From NCBI GenBank assembly GCA_030549335.1, contig JAUKPH010000029.1, positions 1,240,001 through 1,304,000 of the forward strand: DNA of 64,000 bases, written 5' to 3'. The translations under genes and the position numbers were made by a program. The notes under the pieces are model-generated. The model was not told where the DNA came from. It ran no database searches and was given only the letters and a program-made list of their open reading frames with translations. The DNA is from Pontederia crassipes. Lineage: Eukaryota > Streptophyta > Magnoliopsida > Commelinales > Pontederiaceae. Below are positions 1 to 10,323 of the stretch, in pieces (within the stretch, counting starts at the first letter, position 1; every line of letters begins with the position of its first letter).

Positions 1-380
1 ATCAGTACTTCATCATCTTAGCAGGACGGACAATGTAAGTGTGATATGAAAAAGATATGAAGAGGCATGCATGTCAATTGCCACATCCTGGGATCATTCT
101 ATGTTCATAGAGTACTTCATCATTAATCATCATAAATTTGGATCATTTAGGAAAGAATCCTAGGATCAATAAGATCCTATATTGGCATAATCAAATATCA
201 TGACTTAAGAGTCACCATCATAATCATTTAGCTTTTGAGTGGAAGACATAACTTACTTGGATTTACATCAGGTGACACGGTGATTGCTCGTGGCACTTTG
301 CACATGGACCATGACATCATAGGATCATAAAGACAATAGGACATAAGAATGTCCTGACATTAGGCTTTGATACTTTGATG
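1..380 (-). mobile_element. Leader / primer-binding region of a minus-strand Ty3/gypsy-like element (fragment)
   Basis: Read on the minus strand, the sequence leaves an LTR end of the form GGGGTGTTACA (edge at 381) and runs within a few bases into AGTATCAAAGCC. This resembles the TGGTATCAGAGC primer-binding site that plant gypsy elements use with initiator Met tRNA. About 60 bases further in, it has GGTCCATGTGCAAAG, and a closely similar GGTCCATGTGCAATC lies at the same relative place in the plus-strand gypsy element at 12759-12773. No gag reading frame is visible before the window edge. The match rests on the LTR edge, the degenerate PBS and this shared leader motif, so the family call is an inference. 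Confidence 0.5.
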
Positions 381-1740
381 TAACACCCCAAATCGCACCC
401 TACCACGTGGCAGAATACGCTTTGAAGACATTACGATTCATTCTTACGTGTACATCATATTGACCAAAAAGAAGACTTTAACTAATCAACTAAGAACAAC
501 ATCATATGCGGAAGAGTGACATCATTAATGAATAATAATATGCGGATAACATCATTATGAAATATGCGGAAAAGAAATCATCTTGTGAGTTCTGAGAAAA
601 CTCATCTAATACATCGTCATGCTAACAAGAGAAGATAAATTAGGACATCAAGTAAATGACTCAGGACACCCATGTGGTGCCACCACGAGCTCAATCTGTC
701 ATCGTTGGCCACCTTCATCATTCTTATGTATTCCTGCATTTAAGAACATGCAAAAGAGAAAACTCCCTATGAGTTTTACAACTCAGTATGGAAGTAAAGT
801 AAAGACAATCATAAGATCATAATACTAGACAAGAATAATAAGAATGTAGGGAATAAAGTTATGAACATAAAAGATTCATAAATCAAAGTGTCATCTTCTT
901 GAAATAATAAGATCAAGGATCAAGTTAGATCATAATAAATCCTCATAAAAATGACAAATGTCGAACATCATTATGGTGAATTCATCATCATGTAAATGAT
1001 CATGAGAATCATTATTACTATAGAGACAGATAATCATAAAATGAATCATCTTTGTTGGAGCGTATTAATAACATATCAGGAATCATGAAAAGATCATCAT
1101 AAGAGCGGTATAATCATCATAAAAAGATTTCATTGTTAATATACTTCATCTTCTTATTATTCATCTATGACTTATTTAGGGTATATTTCAAACCCACGGG
1201 GAGGCGTGCCTCAACCTGTCCATCATCATCATCATAACTGACAAAGTCAGTCCATAACTGACGTAGTCAGCCCATACATAGTCGTCACTAGTTCATCGTA
1301 AAAAGAGCTCTCCATTTAACATTTTTCATCTTTTATCTCACAGATTGTAATTTATCTTTATTAGGACATAAGGATCATGATTAAGATTTGGTCATCATAA
1401 GAAAGGATCAACGAATCTTACTAATGAATGGTCCTAATCAACATCACCATCATTATATAAGACTTAATCAAAGCTACGAGATAGGATCATGGAGATAATC
1501 TGATGTGCATAGATATCTTAATCATCATCATAAATAGATCAGCTTTGATGGGTATGAATTAGTATCATCACCAATATGACTGGATCTAATTTAAGTCATC
1601 ATAATAAGAGTAATAAGATCATAGGGTCATATTAGACATTATCATTAGTAAAGGCATAAATAATATAATCATCATTATGACTTAGATCAGCATTAAACAC
1701 ATGAATCATGGGTATGAAAGATCATAAAATCAACTTCTTG
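381..1740 (-). mobile_element. LTR-like sequence, ATCATC-rich; only the edge at 381 is defined
   Basis: On the plus strand it begins TGTAACACCCCAAATCG, the complement of a typical gypsy LTR 3' end, directly next to the PBS-like motif at 363-380. The body is AT-rich with many ATCAT/GATCAT words and a local duplication of CATAACTGAC.AAGTCAG near 1235-1275. I could not find the opposite LTR end, so the right boundary given here is only where base composition changes. No gene is supported. Confidence 0.4.
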
Positions 1741-2670
1741 GAGTCGGAACCCGAGCCGAGTTGGGTGAAACCCGGGCCGAGCTCATAAAGGATCATCTTG
1801 ATAACACGTGCATAACCTGGGCCGGGTCTGATCATACCCGGGCGGAGTTCAAACCTCGCAGACCGATCGACCGCTCGACAATGCCGCGACTGGACTTCAT
1901 CATGGAAATAGCCCGAGTTGGGTTTTCATCAACTTGGGCCGGGTTCTTTGTCACAAATTACGAGACTCTCGACAATGAAAAACTCGGGCTGAATTCTGAT
2001 GAACTCGGTCCAAGTATGGACCTGCTCGGACCGGGTTGCAGAGAACCCGGGCCGTGTTCTATTACGCAGAAGACTACGCAAACCCGCCAGGGTCCGATCA
2101 CTTGCCGTCCCCCGACTAGATCTACGCGTTCTCCAGCTCTCTCGCCCCCGCCGGCGATCTCTTGCCCGCATCCGACGCGTTTCCTACAGATCTGCACGTT
2201 CTCCCGCCGCCGGCCGTTCTCTCGCCCCCCGCCACCGCTCTCTCGCCCCCAGCGCCGCTCCCTCGCTGCCGCCGCTCTCATGCACGCCGCCGCCACCGCT
2301 CACTCGCCCCCAGCTCCGCTCCCTCGCCGCCACTCTCGCCCCCAGTGCCGCTCCCTCGCCGCCCCCCGTTCTCACGCATGCCACCGCCACTCTCTCGCCC
2401 AGCTCGACCACCGCCGCTCTCGCCCCCGCTGCCCCTCTCACGCACGCCGCCGCTCTCGCCCCCGCTACCCCTCTCACGCCGCCGCCCCTCTCTCGCCCAG
2501 CTCAACCACCGCCGCTCTCGCCCCCCTCTTTCGCGCTCTCTCGCCCCAGCGCCGCTCTCTCGCCGCCCGCCGCTCTCACGCATGCCACCGCCGCTCTCTC
2601 GCCCAGCTCGACCACCGCCGATGCCCCTCTCTCACCGACCGCGCTCTCATCGAGGTTGCCCGTCGAACCT
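1741..2670. repeat. GC-rich low-complexity block (CCCGGGCCG motifs, then CTCTCGCC/GCCGCC repeats)
   Basis: The first part (1741-2070) repeats variants of AACCCGGGCCGAGTT, an imperfect minisatellite. The second part (2105-2660) is pyrimidine-rich on the plus strand, made of shuffled CGCTCTCTCGCCCCC and GCCGCCGCTCTC words. Open frames of 60-304 codons exist on both strands, but they encode Arg/Ser/Pro-rich low-complexity chains, as expected of a stop-poor GC tract. The block could be LTR or 5' UTR sequence of an old element. Confidence 0.6.
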
Positions 2671-3063
2671 GTTAATGAATTCATTATTTTGTACCTCAAT
2701 TACATAATACGATTCTATGCGCATTAAATTAATTTTTTTTATCATCAGGTAGAAATGGATGATACTGAATTAATCGAAGAAGTTGACAATCAGGAGTTGA
2801 AATTTCCATGTCGAAAAAGAGTGGATATGATAAACGTCGTTGTTTATCGACATTTTGTCTATTCTTCAAATTTGTCTTTCTACTGTTATTGTATCTTTTC
2901 AAAACATCTTGTGGCAAAACTAGTAACGATATCTTTTCTAAACATCTTGTATCATTTCGAAACTGTTATTGCTGGAGTTGTTTCCATTTTTTTATGCTGC
3001 TTCAAAGCTTTTGTAAACCTTAAATGTTGAACAATGTTATGAAAGCATTTGTAAACCTTAAAT
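2671..3063 (+). other. Unassigned segment with a possible short exon at 2755
   Basis: A pyrimidine-rich run ending in TTATCATCAG (2740-2749) resembles a splice acceptor. It is followed by an ATG at 2755 that opens an acidic 91-codon frame starting MDDTELIEEVDNQE. After about 25 residues the frame becomes hydrophobic and unstructured and I recognise no family, so it may be the remnant first exon of a transposon or captured gene. At 3004-3025 and 3042-3063 there is a 38-bp-spaced direct repeat (AAAGC[T/A]TTTGTAAACC...), and the satellite array starts immediately after the second copy. Confidence 0.25.
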
Positions 3064-5010
3064 CTTTTGGCCTTCTTGATCGAAAACACGCATAAAAGGC
3101 GAGAAATGGCGCGCGTGAAATTTTTGGAGCCCCCGAGCAATTTTCGCGCGGGGTCCACTTGTTTCATCCCGATCATCTCCCCATGCATCAACATGCATAT
3201 TTCGCGTATTTTGGCCTTCTTGGTGGAAAACTCGCGTAAAATGCACAAAACAGTGCGCGCACGAATTTTCGCACCCCGAGCAATTTTCGCGCAAGCCCAT
3301 TTTTTCGTCCCAAAAGTTTCCCCATGCATCAACATGCACAAAAGCGTCGAAAATTTTGTGTCTTTTCGCCTTCTTTGTGGAAAATATGTCAAAAAGGCGC
3401 GAAACGACGCGCACACGAATTTTCGCACCCAGAAAAATTCTCGCGCGAGTCTATTTTTTGCCCCAAACGTCTCCCCATGCATCAAGAAGCACAAAAGCGT
3501 CGAAAATTTCACGTCTTTACACCTTCTTGGTGAAAAATTCCCCAAAAAGGCGCAAAACGGCGCGCGCGAATTTTCGCACCCCCGGGCAATTTTTGCGTGA
3601 GTCCATTTTTTCGTCCCAAATGTCTCCCAATGCATCAACATGCATGAAAGCGTCGAAAATTTCGCGTCTTTTCGCCTTCTTGGTGGAAAACACGCTTAAA
3701 AGGCGAGAAATGGTGCGCGCGAATTTTCGCACCCCCGGATAATTTTCGCGCGAGTCCATTTTTTCGTCCCAAATGTCTCCCAATGCATCAACATGCACGA
3801 AAGCGTCGAAAATTTCGTGTCTTTTCGCCTTCTTGGTGGAAAACACGCCTAAAAGGCGAGAAACGACGTGTGCGAATTTTCGCACCCCCGACAATTTTCG
3901 CGCGAGTCCATTTTTTCGTCCCAAATGTCTCCCCATGCATCAACATGCACGAAAGCATCAAAAATTTCGCGTCTTTTCGCCTTCTTGGTGGAAAATACCT
4001 CAAAAAGGTACGAAACAGAGCGCGCACGAATTCTCTCACCCCTAGACAATTTTCGTGCGAGTCCATTTTTTCGTCCCAAACATCTCCCCATGCATCAAGA
4101 AATACGAAAGCGTCAAAATTTCGCGTCTTTTCGCCTTCTTGGTGGAAAATACCCCAAAAAGGCGCGAAACGGCGCTCGCGAATTTTTGCACCCCCGGACA
4201 ATTTTCGCGCGTCCAATTTTTGACCCAAACATCTCTCCATGCATCAACATGCACGAAAGCGTCGAAAATTTCGCATCTTTTCGTCTTCTTGGTGGAAAAT
4301 ACGCCAAAAAGGCGCGAAACGGCGCGTACGCGAGTTTTCGCACCCCCGGGAAACTTTCACGCGAGTCCATTTTTTGTCCCAAACGTCTCTCCATGCATCA
4401 AGAAGCACGAATGCATAAAACATTTTGCGTCTTTTCCCCTTCTTGGTGGAAAATTCCCCAAAAACGCGTGAAACGACGCTCAAATTTTCGCACCCCCGGG
4501 CAATTTTTGCGTGAGTCCATTTTTTCGTTCCAAAAGTCTCCCCATGCATCAACATGCACGAAAACGTCGAAAATTTTGCATCTTTTCGCCTTCTTGGTGG
4601 AAAATACACCAAAAAGGCGCGAAACAGCGCGTGCGCGAATTTTCGCACCCCGGGTAATTTTCCCGTGAGTCCATTTTCTCGTCCCAAACGTCTCCCCATG
4701 CATCAAGAAGCACGAAAGCATTGAAAATTTCACGTCTTTTCGCCTTCTTGGTGGAAAACACGCTTAAAAGGCGAGAAACGGCGCACGTGAATTTTCGCAC
4801 CCCCGGCAATTTTCGCGCGAGTCCATTTTTTCATCCCAAACGTCTCCCATGCATCAACATGCATGAAAGCGTCGAAAATTTTGCATCTTTTCGTCTTCTT
4901 GGTGGAAAATACGCCAAAAAGGTGCGAAACGGCGCGCGCGCGAATTTTCGCACCCTCGGGCAATTTTCGCGCGAGTCCATTTTTTTGTCCCAAACGTCTC
5001 CTTCATATGC
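3064..5010. repeat. Small satellite array, about 153-bp monomer, inverted relative to the large array
   Basis: The word CATGCATCA (or a one-base variant) recurs at 3182, 3323, 3476, 3629, 3782, 3934, 4089, 4238, 4392, 4543, 4697 and 4848, and a decayed copy sits at 5004. Spacing is 141 once and otherwise 149-156 bp. Each unit also carries GAAAGCGTCGAAAATTT, CCTTCTTGGTGGAAAA, CGCACCCCCGG and GAGTCCATTTTTTCGTCCC in the same order. Units differ from one another by many substitutions, and the base after CATCAA alternates irregularly between CATGCAC and GAAGCAC types. The same blocks appear on the minus strand of the array at 29793-64000. Short ORFs here are artefacts of the repeat. Confidence 0.95.
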
Positions 5011-5459
5011 ATTGTGGTAAGCTCATTTAATTTGTAAGTCAAAAACTAAAGTGCAATAGCGTCAACGGGTTCATTACAGGGGAATCTCTTCTATTACATT
5101 TCGATCTTCTCTTATTCTCTCTTGTTATTCTTAAACTAAGTATTCGTTTGCTTATTATCCGATTTACTTTTAATAATTTTGTGACAATTTTCGGATATAA
5201 TTAGTTGGGTAATTAGTCTAAATCAATGGGGTTACAACACTCAGGGTTTTTACTCGACCTATACACTTGCAGTTGCGTGAACTCAGAGTAAAAGAAAAAT
5301 TTAAACACGACTAGAATTATGTTAGTGCGAGAATTCCAAATTCCACACTCACATAAAGTTCACATTAGTCCCTACCATACATCATCGTCTCTTAAGAGAT
5401 TTTATATGAAGATGACAGAGAATAAAGAAGTCATAGTGCATGATCTTCATCATCAACCT
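5011..5459. other. AT-rich spacer, nothing recognised
   Basis: Non-repetitive AT-rich DNA between the small satellite array and the copia fragment. No coding frame with recognisable similarity, LTR edge or RNA gene is visible. It does not match the first 470 bases of the gypsy 3' LTR (16225-16695), which is the sequence one would expect here if the copia fragment had simply inserted into a full 5' LTR. Confidence 0.5.
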
Positions 5460-5863
5460 TCACATCTACATTCGTGCGATTTGATCGACGTACCTTCGGC
5501 CATACGAAAAGTGTACAACCGCTACTTTAACACAAGTCAATTCGCTAGGGTTTTCGTCAGATACAGAGTTTCCAACTTCGCCCAGAGATCGGCCGCCGTC
5601 TTCTCTACGAGAACTTCCTGAAGAACATCGTTCATCAGGCACAACTGAATCGTAGACATACCTTCTCATCGAGTTCCTCCCAAGCGGACGTCTCCATGGC
5701 ATCATGCTTTTGACCCGATAGTGCCTTCTTCAACCCGTTCTGAACCAGGATAGCAAGCATCCGAACTTGGCACAGACTGAAATTTGTGTTCCTATCAAAC
5801 TTCTCGATGTCGAACTTCGTTATAGTCATCTTCGCGAAAAGAAACTTGGCTTTGGTACCAATT
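5460..5863 (-). pseudogene. gag: Ty1/copia gag fragment with primer-binding site, frameshifted
   Basis: On the minus strand, just inside the LTR end at 5864, lies TGGTACCAAAGC (5849-5860), a variant of the Met-tRNA primer-binding site TGGTATCAGAGC. A frame follows with the copia Gag start signature KFDIEKFDRNTNFSLCQVRM and then LVQNGLKKALSG and WEELDEKV. After a frame change the similarity continues as EVLVEKTAADLWAKLETLYL and RLYTFRMAEGTS down to about 5468, where it stops abruptly. Two in-frame stops lie in the last part. In family terms this is the UBN2/retrotransposon Gag region. It is a dead fragment with no pol. Confidence 0.85.
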
Positions 5864-6066
5864 TGTTGGGAATAGAACACCGAGGATTGATGAACAATCA
5901 AAACAACAAAAGAAAGAGAAGATGAACAAAAAGATTTAACGTGGATGTTTCTCTCTTGTTCACATTGATCAATAGGGTTTTACCACGTTATTAAATCTTT
6001 GTATTCTTCTTTTCTTTCTTTCGTTGTTTTGATTGTTCATCGATTTTCGGTGTTCTATTCCCAACA
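5864..6066 (-). mobile_element. Copia LTR end (U5) folded into a 203-bp inverted repeat
   Basis: The segment starts TGTTGGGAATAGAACACCGA and ends with the exact complement, TCGGTGTTCTATTCCCAACA. The two arms match for roughly 80 bases each (allowing small gaps), around a central spacer of about 40 bases. The left arm, read on the minus strand, is the LTR end that joins the PBS and gag. The right arm, read on the plus strand, has the same U5-like sequence (GGGTTTTACCACGTT, then the pyrimidine-rich run to CCCAACA). Gypsy LTR homology begins at 6067. It could also be scored as a foldback element, but the adjacent PBS and gag favour a rearranged copia LTR. Confidence 0.7.
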
Positions 6067-6947
6067 CTAAATGTCATAGATTGTTTTTCCCAAAATTTGG
6101 ATCAAACTTCAGTGTAAAGATCGGACTTGACGACGAGTTCCAGGACTCTGCCATGCTCGTGACAAAAAGGCTAGAAAATGGTCTAATGCAGACTTTTGCC
6201 ATGCCCATGATAGAAAGGCTAGAAAACGGCCTAATGCAGACTTTTGCCATGCCCGTGACAATAAATGTCACGATCGTGACAAGGCCAGTGCACGACCGTG
6301 AAAGAAGAGATGTAAAATCGGTCGAAAGCAATTTCTGTCATGTCCATGACAAACAATGTCATAGCCGTGACAAAGCCAAACATGTATGTGATGCTCTTGT
6401 CATGACTATGACAGTGAGGTATTTTCTTCAGGGCTTTTGTCACGGCTGTGACGAACCTTTTCATGGCCATGATCAACTGTTGAAGCCTTATATAATATAT
6501 TAAATATTATTTTCAAGGTATTAATAGTATGTATTAATGCTTGTTGATTGTATAAGAACCTAGATTCACGTATATGTATGTTCTCTCACATAACTAGGTT
6601 AAAACATGAAGATTGAGCGACATAATTTATTGTTGATTGCAAAGCATAATGAATCTAGTTGTGAATGATGTTACATGTCGTCTTCAATGGCCCTTTATCG
6701 GATTTTCCTAAGAATGATCGTTACACATATCGACAATGATATCTTTTGGGCGAGAGTTCTCCGAAATGATCATTACGCACATCAGCAGCAGTGTGTGCAT
6801 TCCAATGTCACCTTGGGGCGAGAGGGGAGCATTGCGTCTCCTATTGTGAGGGTAACGACATAAATTATAACTATCGGAACATATAACATTAAGAAGGGTC
6901 AATGATCGATTGAATAAAATAATATCCCACGAAAGTCGAAGTCCGAA
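6067..6947 (+). mobile_element. Ty3/gypsy 5' LTR, left part (5'-truncated, split by CACTA)
   Basis: This matches the 3' LTR from about 16697 to 17488 almost collinearly, for example GATCGGACT.GACGA.GAGTTCCAG, ACAAAAAGGCTAGAAAATGG and CTTATATAATATATTAAATA. The first roughly 470 bases of the LTR, including the TATA-like motif seen in the 3' copy, are missing and replaced by the copia fragment. The LTR continues after the CACTA element at 12089. Small expansions relative to the 3' copy include an extra run of GCCATGC-CGTGAC words around 6150-6290. Confidence 0.9.
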
Positions 6948-6961
6948 CACTACAAGAAAAT

Positions 6962-7395
6962 AGTCTATTACAAACGGTTAGAACCGTTTGTAATTTGGCC
7001 AGAATCGTCGAAAATGATATTTTTCGAGATGGCGTCCGTGCGAAAATGATGCATCGCAAACGATTTGCGATGGTTATTTCTGAACCATCGACGTCTTCGA
7101 CGGTCCATATAGCGGGCGCGGCCATCGAACGTTGAAGATTTAAGATGGTTTGAGCCGTCGATATGTATCGACAGTTTGAACTCTCGATACTAACAACGGT
7201 TTAAGCCGTCGATTCAACAGTTGAGTTTCGACGGCTCAAATCGTCGTTAACTTTCGACGGTTTTAAGCGACGATTAAGACCGTCTATAATTTTGCACATG
7301 CGGTTAGAACTATCGATAAGTATCGAAAAAATTAACTATCGATGATTATTTTTTTTTATATTTCCGATGGTTATAACCGTCGGAAATAATAAAAA
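6962..7395. repeat. CACTA left subterminal repeat region
   Basis: Multiple copies of [T/A]TCGACGGTT and its complement, often paired as short palindromes (AACGGTTTAAGCCGTCGAT, TTTCGACGGCTCAAATCGTCG). In En/Spm-type elements such arrays bind the accessory transposase protein. The copies here are more degenerate than those at the right end. Confidence 0.75.
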
Positions 7396-7854
7396 AATTA
7401 AAAAAATGACAGAAATTGGTTGTCCATCACATAAGAATTGCAAACAATTGTCCATCACATAAGTCAACACACAACACTTGAATTATCCAAACATAAGAAA
7501 TGCAACACAACACATCACAACACATAATATCCAAACATAAAAATTGTCCAACACAAATGCATAATGTTGTGGAAACATGAAGAAGATGGTAAGCAAAGCA
7601 AAGCATAATGTCTTGGTCACGAAGAAGATGGACACATGGGCCGAGCAAAGAGATGCGGTCTCGCCTTCCCCGTCGGATCTCAAGAACTTGATGACTTGGC
7701 AATTCGATCCACATTTTCGCAAGGCACCTCGATCATCACTGCACAACACAAAAAGTCGGGAGAGAGTGAGTTTTGTTGAACAAATATGCAGAATGTTATC
7801 AACTACGGGAAGAAAGTTAACACCTTGTCAATTAGCAACACAACACACAAAAAA

Positions 7855-9520
7855 CTATAGAGTTAAATCGTCCTCGTCATCATGGTCGTCGAGTTCGCCA
7901 CGCATCATTTTCTTCATGTTTTTCTTCGTATGACGTTCGGGTTCTTCGAACTCCTTTCTGATTTCCTGGATAACCTCTTGCCTAATCTCCTGCCTCATCT
8001 GATCAAGCATTTGTTGCATACATTGACCAGAGGAACCTGAACCTAAAATCGATTTACGATCATATCCAATATCTACAGTATTGACAGAAGATCCGAGGCC
8101 GTAAAAGCGACCCTTCTTCACCCCGACGTGGTCCGTCCAAAGTTGTCTTGGGGTCAACGGTGTGGTCCCCTCCTGCATGACTTACGTAATGTGCTCGATT
8201 TCTCTTGTTTTGTAAGACTCCTGAAATTAGAAAAAACATAAATCAACGATATTAAAAAATAAGATAAATGAATCACGAATTTACTATCTTATAGATTTAT
8301 TTGAAATTTAAAAAAAAATAAGAGGCACTTAGATTTACATACATATGTCTCTTGAGCAAATGATGAAATCAATTCTTTGTTCTTCTTCTAATGAGTTCGA
8401 AGAAATACTTCGTCCTGAGTAGGTGGTCTACCTGTCTCTTTCTCCTGTAGTTAAAAATATCAAATAAATTATAATATTTTGTCGACAAAATATTGAAAGA
8501 CTTTACCATTTTCTCGACAATCGTGCTCGTGGATACACATCCACCCGAATGCAAGCATGCTCCCTGGTCGGACTCTCGACTTATTTTCGCTTTTTCGCAC
8601 TTTGATTTGTAATCATCGGTGAACCACTTTCGTAACAATTCGATCCAAACAACTTCGGGGATCCAATTGGGCCATTCTCCAACAGCTCGAGCTTCCGAAA
8701 GCATCATGGACAATCTCTTTGAGCACCGAGAATTAAAAGCCTCCGCATTTATTCCATATTCTCGAGATCTCACCACACATCAGCCTGCATGTATATAAAA
8801 TAATTAAATTAGTACGAAGATAAATTTTAATGACTAAGTTGGCTTCTAAGGATACCTGAAATTTATTAAATAACATCTATCTCGTGGCATAAGGGACTTC
8901 CCTCCATGTAAGCCACACATCAGTATACCTTTGTCGGAACACCTTAGTAACTGCGGCAGCCGCGGGTTACGACGGTACAAACCTTTTAAGAATACGAAAT
9001 TATAAAATGCGATGTGTGAATCACAAAATGAATAAGGATTCGAAATACATAAAATAACACTTATCCTAAATTACCATCTGGCTCTAAGTATGCTTTGTGC
9101 ACGCGATTTGACGAAGCCTGATCTGAGGATTCCATGGAATGAGCAGCTCTAACGGGTTCTTTCGGCAATTGCGTCTCTAGGTCCGCAATATCAGCGTGAG
9201 AGGAAGGAGCCGGCGGAGGGGACTGTCGTTCTATTATGCGAATGCCCTTGACTGATCTAGGAGCCGACGAAGTAGAATTATCTCTAGGGACGACCTTCTT
9301 CTTTCCCTTATTTTTTTCTTTTACCAAAACAAAGCATTTGCGTGATAAATAATTTAATGCAAGTCAAATTTACAATAAATACAAAACTCTAATTTGACAA
9401 CGTTTCGACCTGACTATGTTCGGCTACGTCTTGTGTCTCATCTATGAATTCTTGTGTCAAACCTCTACGACCAGGATTATTTCTATTATACATCCATCGA
9501 CGATCGTTCAAGTATGACAT
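7855..9520 (-). pseudogene. CACTA accessory transposase gene (Transposase_24-like), multi-exon, broken
   Basis: The minus-strand pieces appear in order. 9520 to about 9410 starts MSYLNDRRWMYNRNNPG and runs through LTQEFIDE, resembling the transposase-associated N-terminal motif. 9327-9061 is a Lys/Ser/Pro-rich linker. About 8985-8863 carries VTKVFRQRYTDVWLTW. About 8770-8505 carries FNSRCSKRLSMMLSEAR, then WIELLRKWFTDDYKSKCEKA and LHSGGCVS. About 8430-8345 carries RPPTQDEVFLRTH, then an in-frame TAG at 8388-8390, then KKNKELISSFAQETY. 8178-7855 carries TPLTPRQLW, KKGRFYGLGS and an acidic tail. This motif order is that of plant En/Spm Transposase_24 proteins. Exact splice sites are not all clear. 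The internal stop and a second stop in the third piece suggest it no longer encodes a full protein. Confidence 0.75.
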
Positions 9521-10084
9521 AATGTCTGCATTATTTGCAAGTTATAGTAATTAAAAAAATTTGTAATAAAACCGGTCAAAAATTGATAATCAATCCAAAG
9601 GTTCACATATTGAACTTTAAATAAAACATCGAAGAAACATCGTAAACACTAATTACAACTAAACAGGAACAAATCATAAACACTAATATGAACTACAAAT
9701 AAATACTAATTAGAAATAATCAGGAACATCATAAGCACTAATTAGAAATAATCAGGAGCAACGTAAACACTAATTAAAAGTAATCATATTTGCACTATAA
9801 AATAACAAATAAGAACTAATGAATGAAGTCTAAAGGAACGAACTTAAAAACTTTATGTCGTTTGGAGTGACAGAATTCATATTTAATTGAAAATATAATT
9901 GAAAGTAATTTTATTGTTGTTTTCTCCTTCATGTTGATCTTAGACACTTTCTCAAAGTTTTCCACATTAAACAAATAGTTTACATGAGAACATAACATTA
10001 CCAGTAGGCTACATCACACTAAGCTCAAATCAATGCTTTGATGACAACTAAGTACCCAAGTGATAGAAAACTCACATCAAGATT

Positions 10085-10312
10085 TGCCCACCGCGCGCGG
10101 AGGGCGGATCCGGATGCCGCAGCGGCCAGATCTGTCCGCCGAGCACGGAGGATGGATCCGCCCGCCGCGGTCTACCCGCCGCGCGCGGAGGGCGGCGGCC
10201 GCCCGAATCTGGCCACCACGGCGGACAGATCTGCCCGCCGCACGCGGAGGGTGGCCAGATCTGGCCACCGCGGCGGCCAGATCGCCGCTGCCACGGCAGG
10301 ATCAAGACGCCA
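10085..10312. repeat. GC-rich minisatellite-like block inside the CACTA element
   Basis: The module CCGCCGCGCGCGGAGGG and variants recur near 10090, 10138, 10169 and 10235, interspersed with GGCCAGATCTG and GGATCC words. Stop-poor frames of 60-140 codons on both strands come from this composition and show no protein family. It could be captured GC-rich exon sequence that has been duplicated, but nothing identifies a donor gene. Confidence 0.6.
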
Positions 10313-10323
10313 CGGCCAGAACT

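Noticed and set aside
1761..2675. A 304-codon open frame
   Set aside because: The chain is Arg/Ser/Pro/His low-complexity sequence from a GC-rich repeat, and frames on both strands are similarly open. No domain or start context is convincing.
2952..5042. Overlapping ORFs of up to 266 codons in the small array
   Set aside because: They are carried by the 153-bp repeat, which is divisible by 3, so long frames persist through several monomers. The encoded chains are simply repeated satellite translations.
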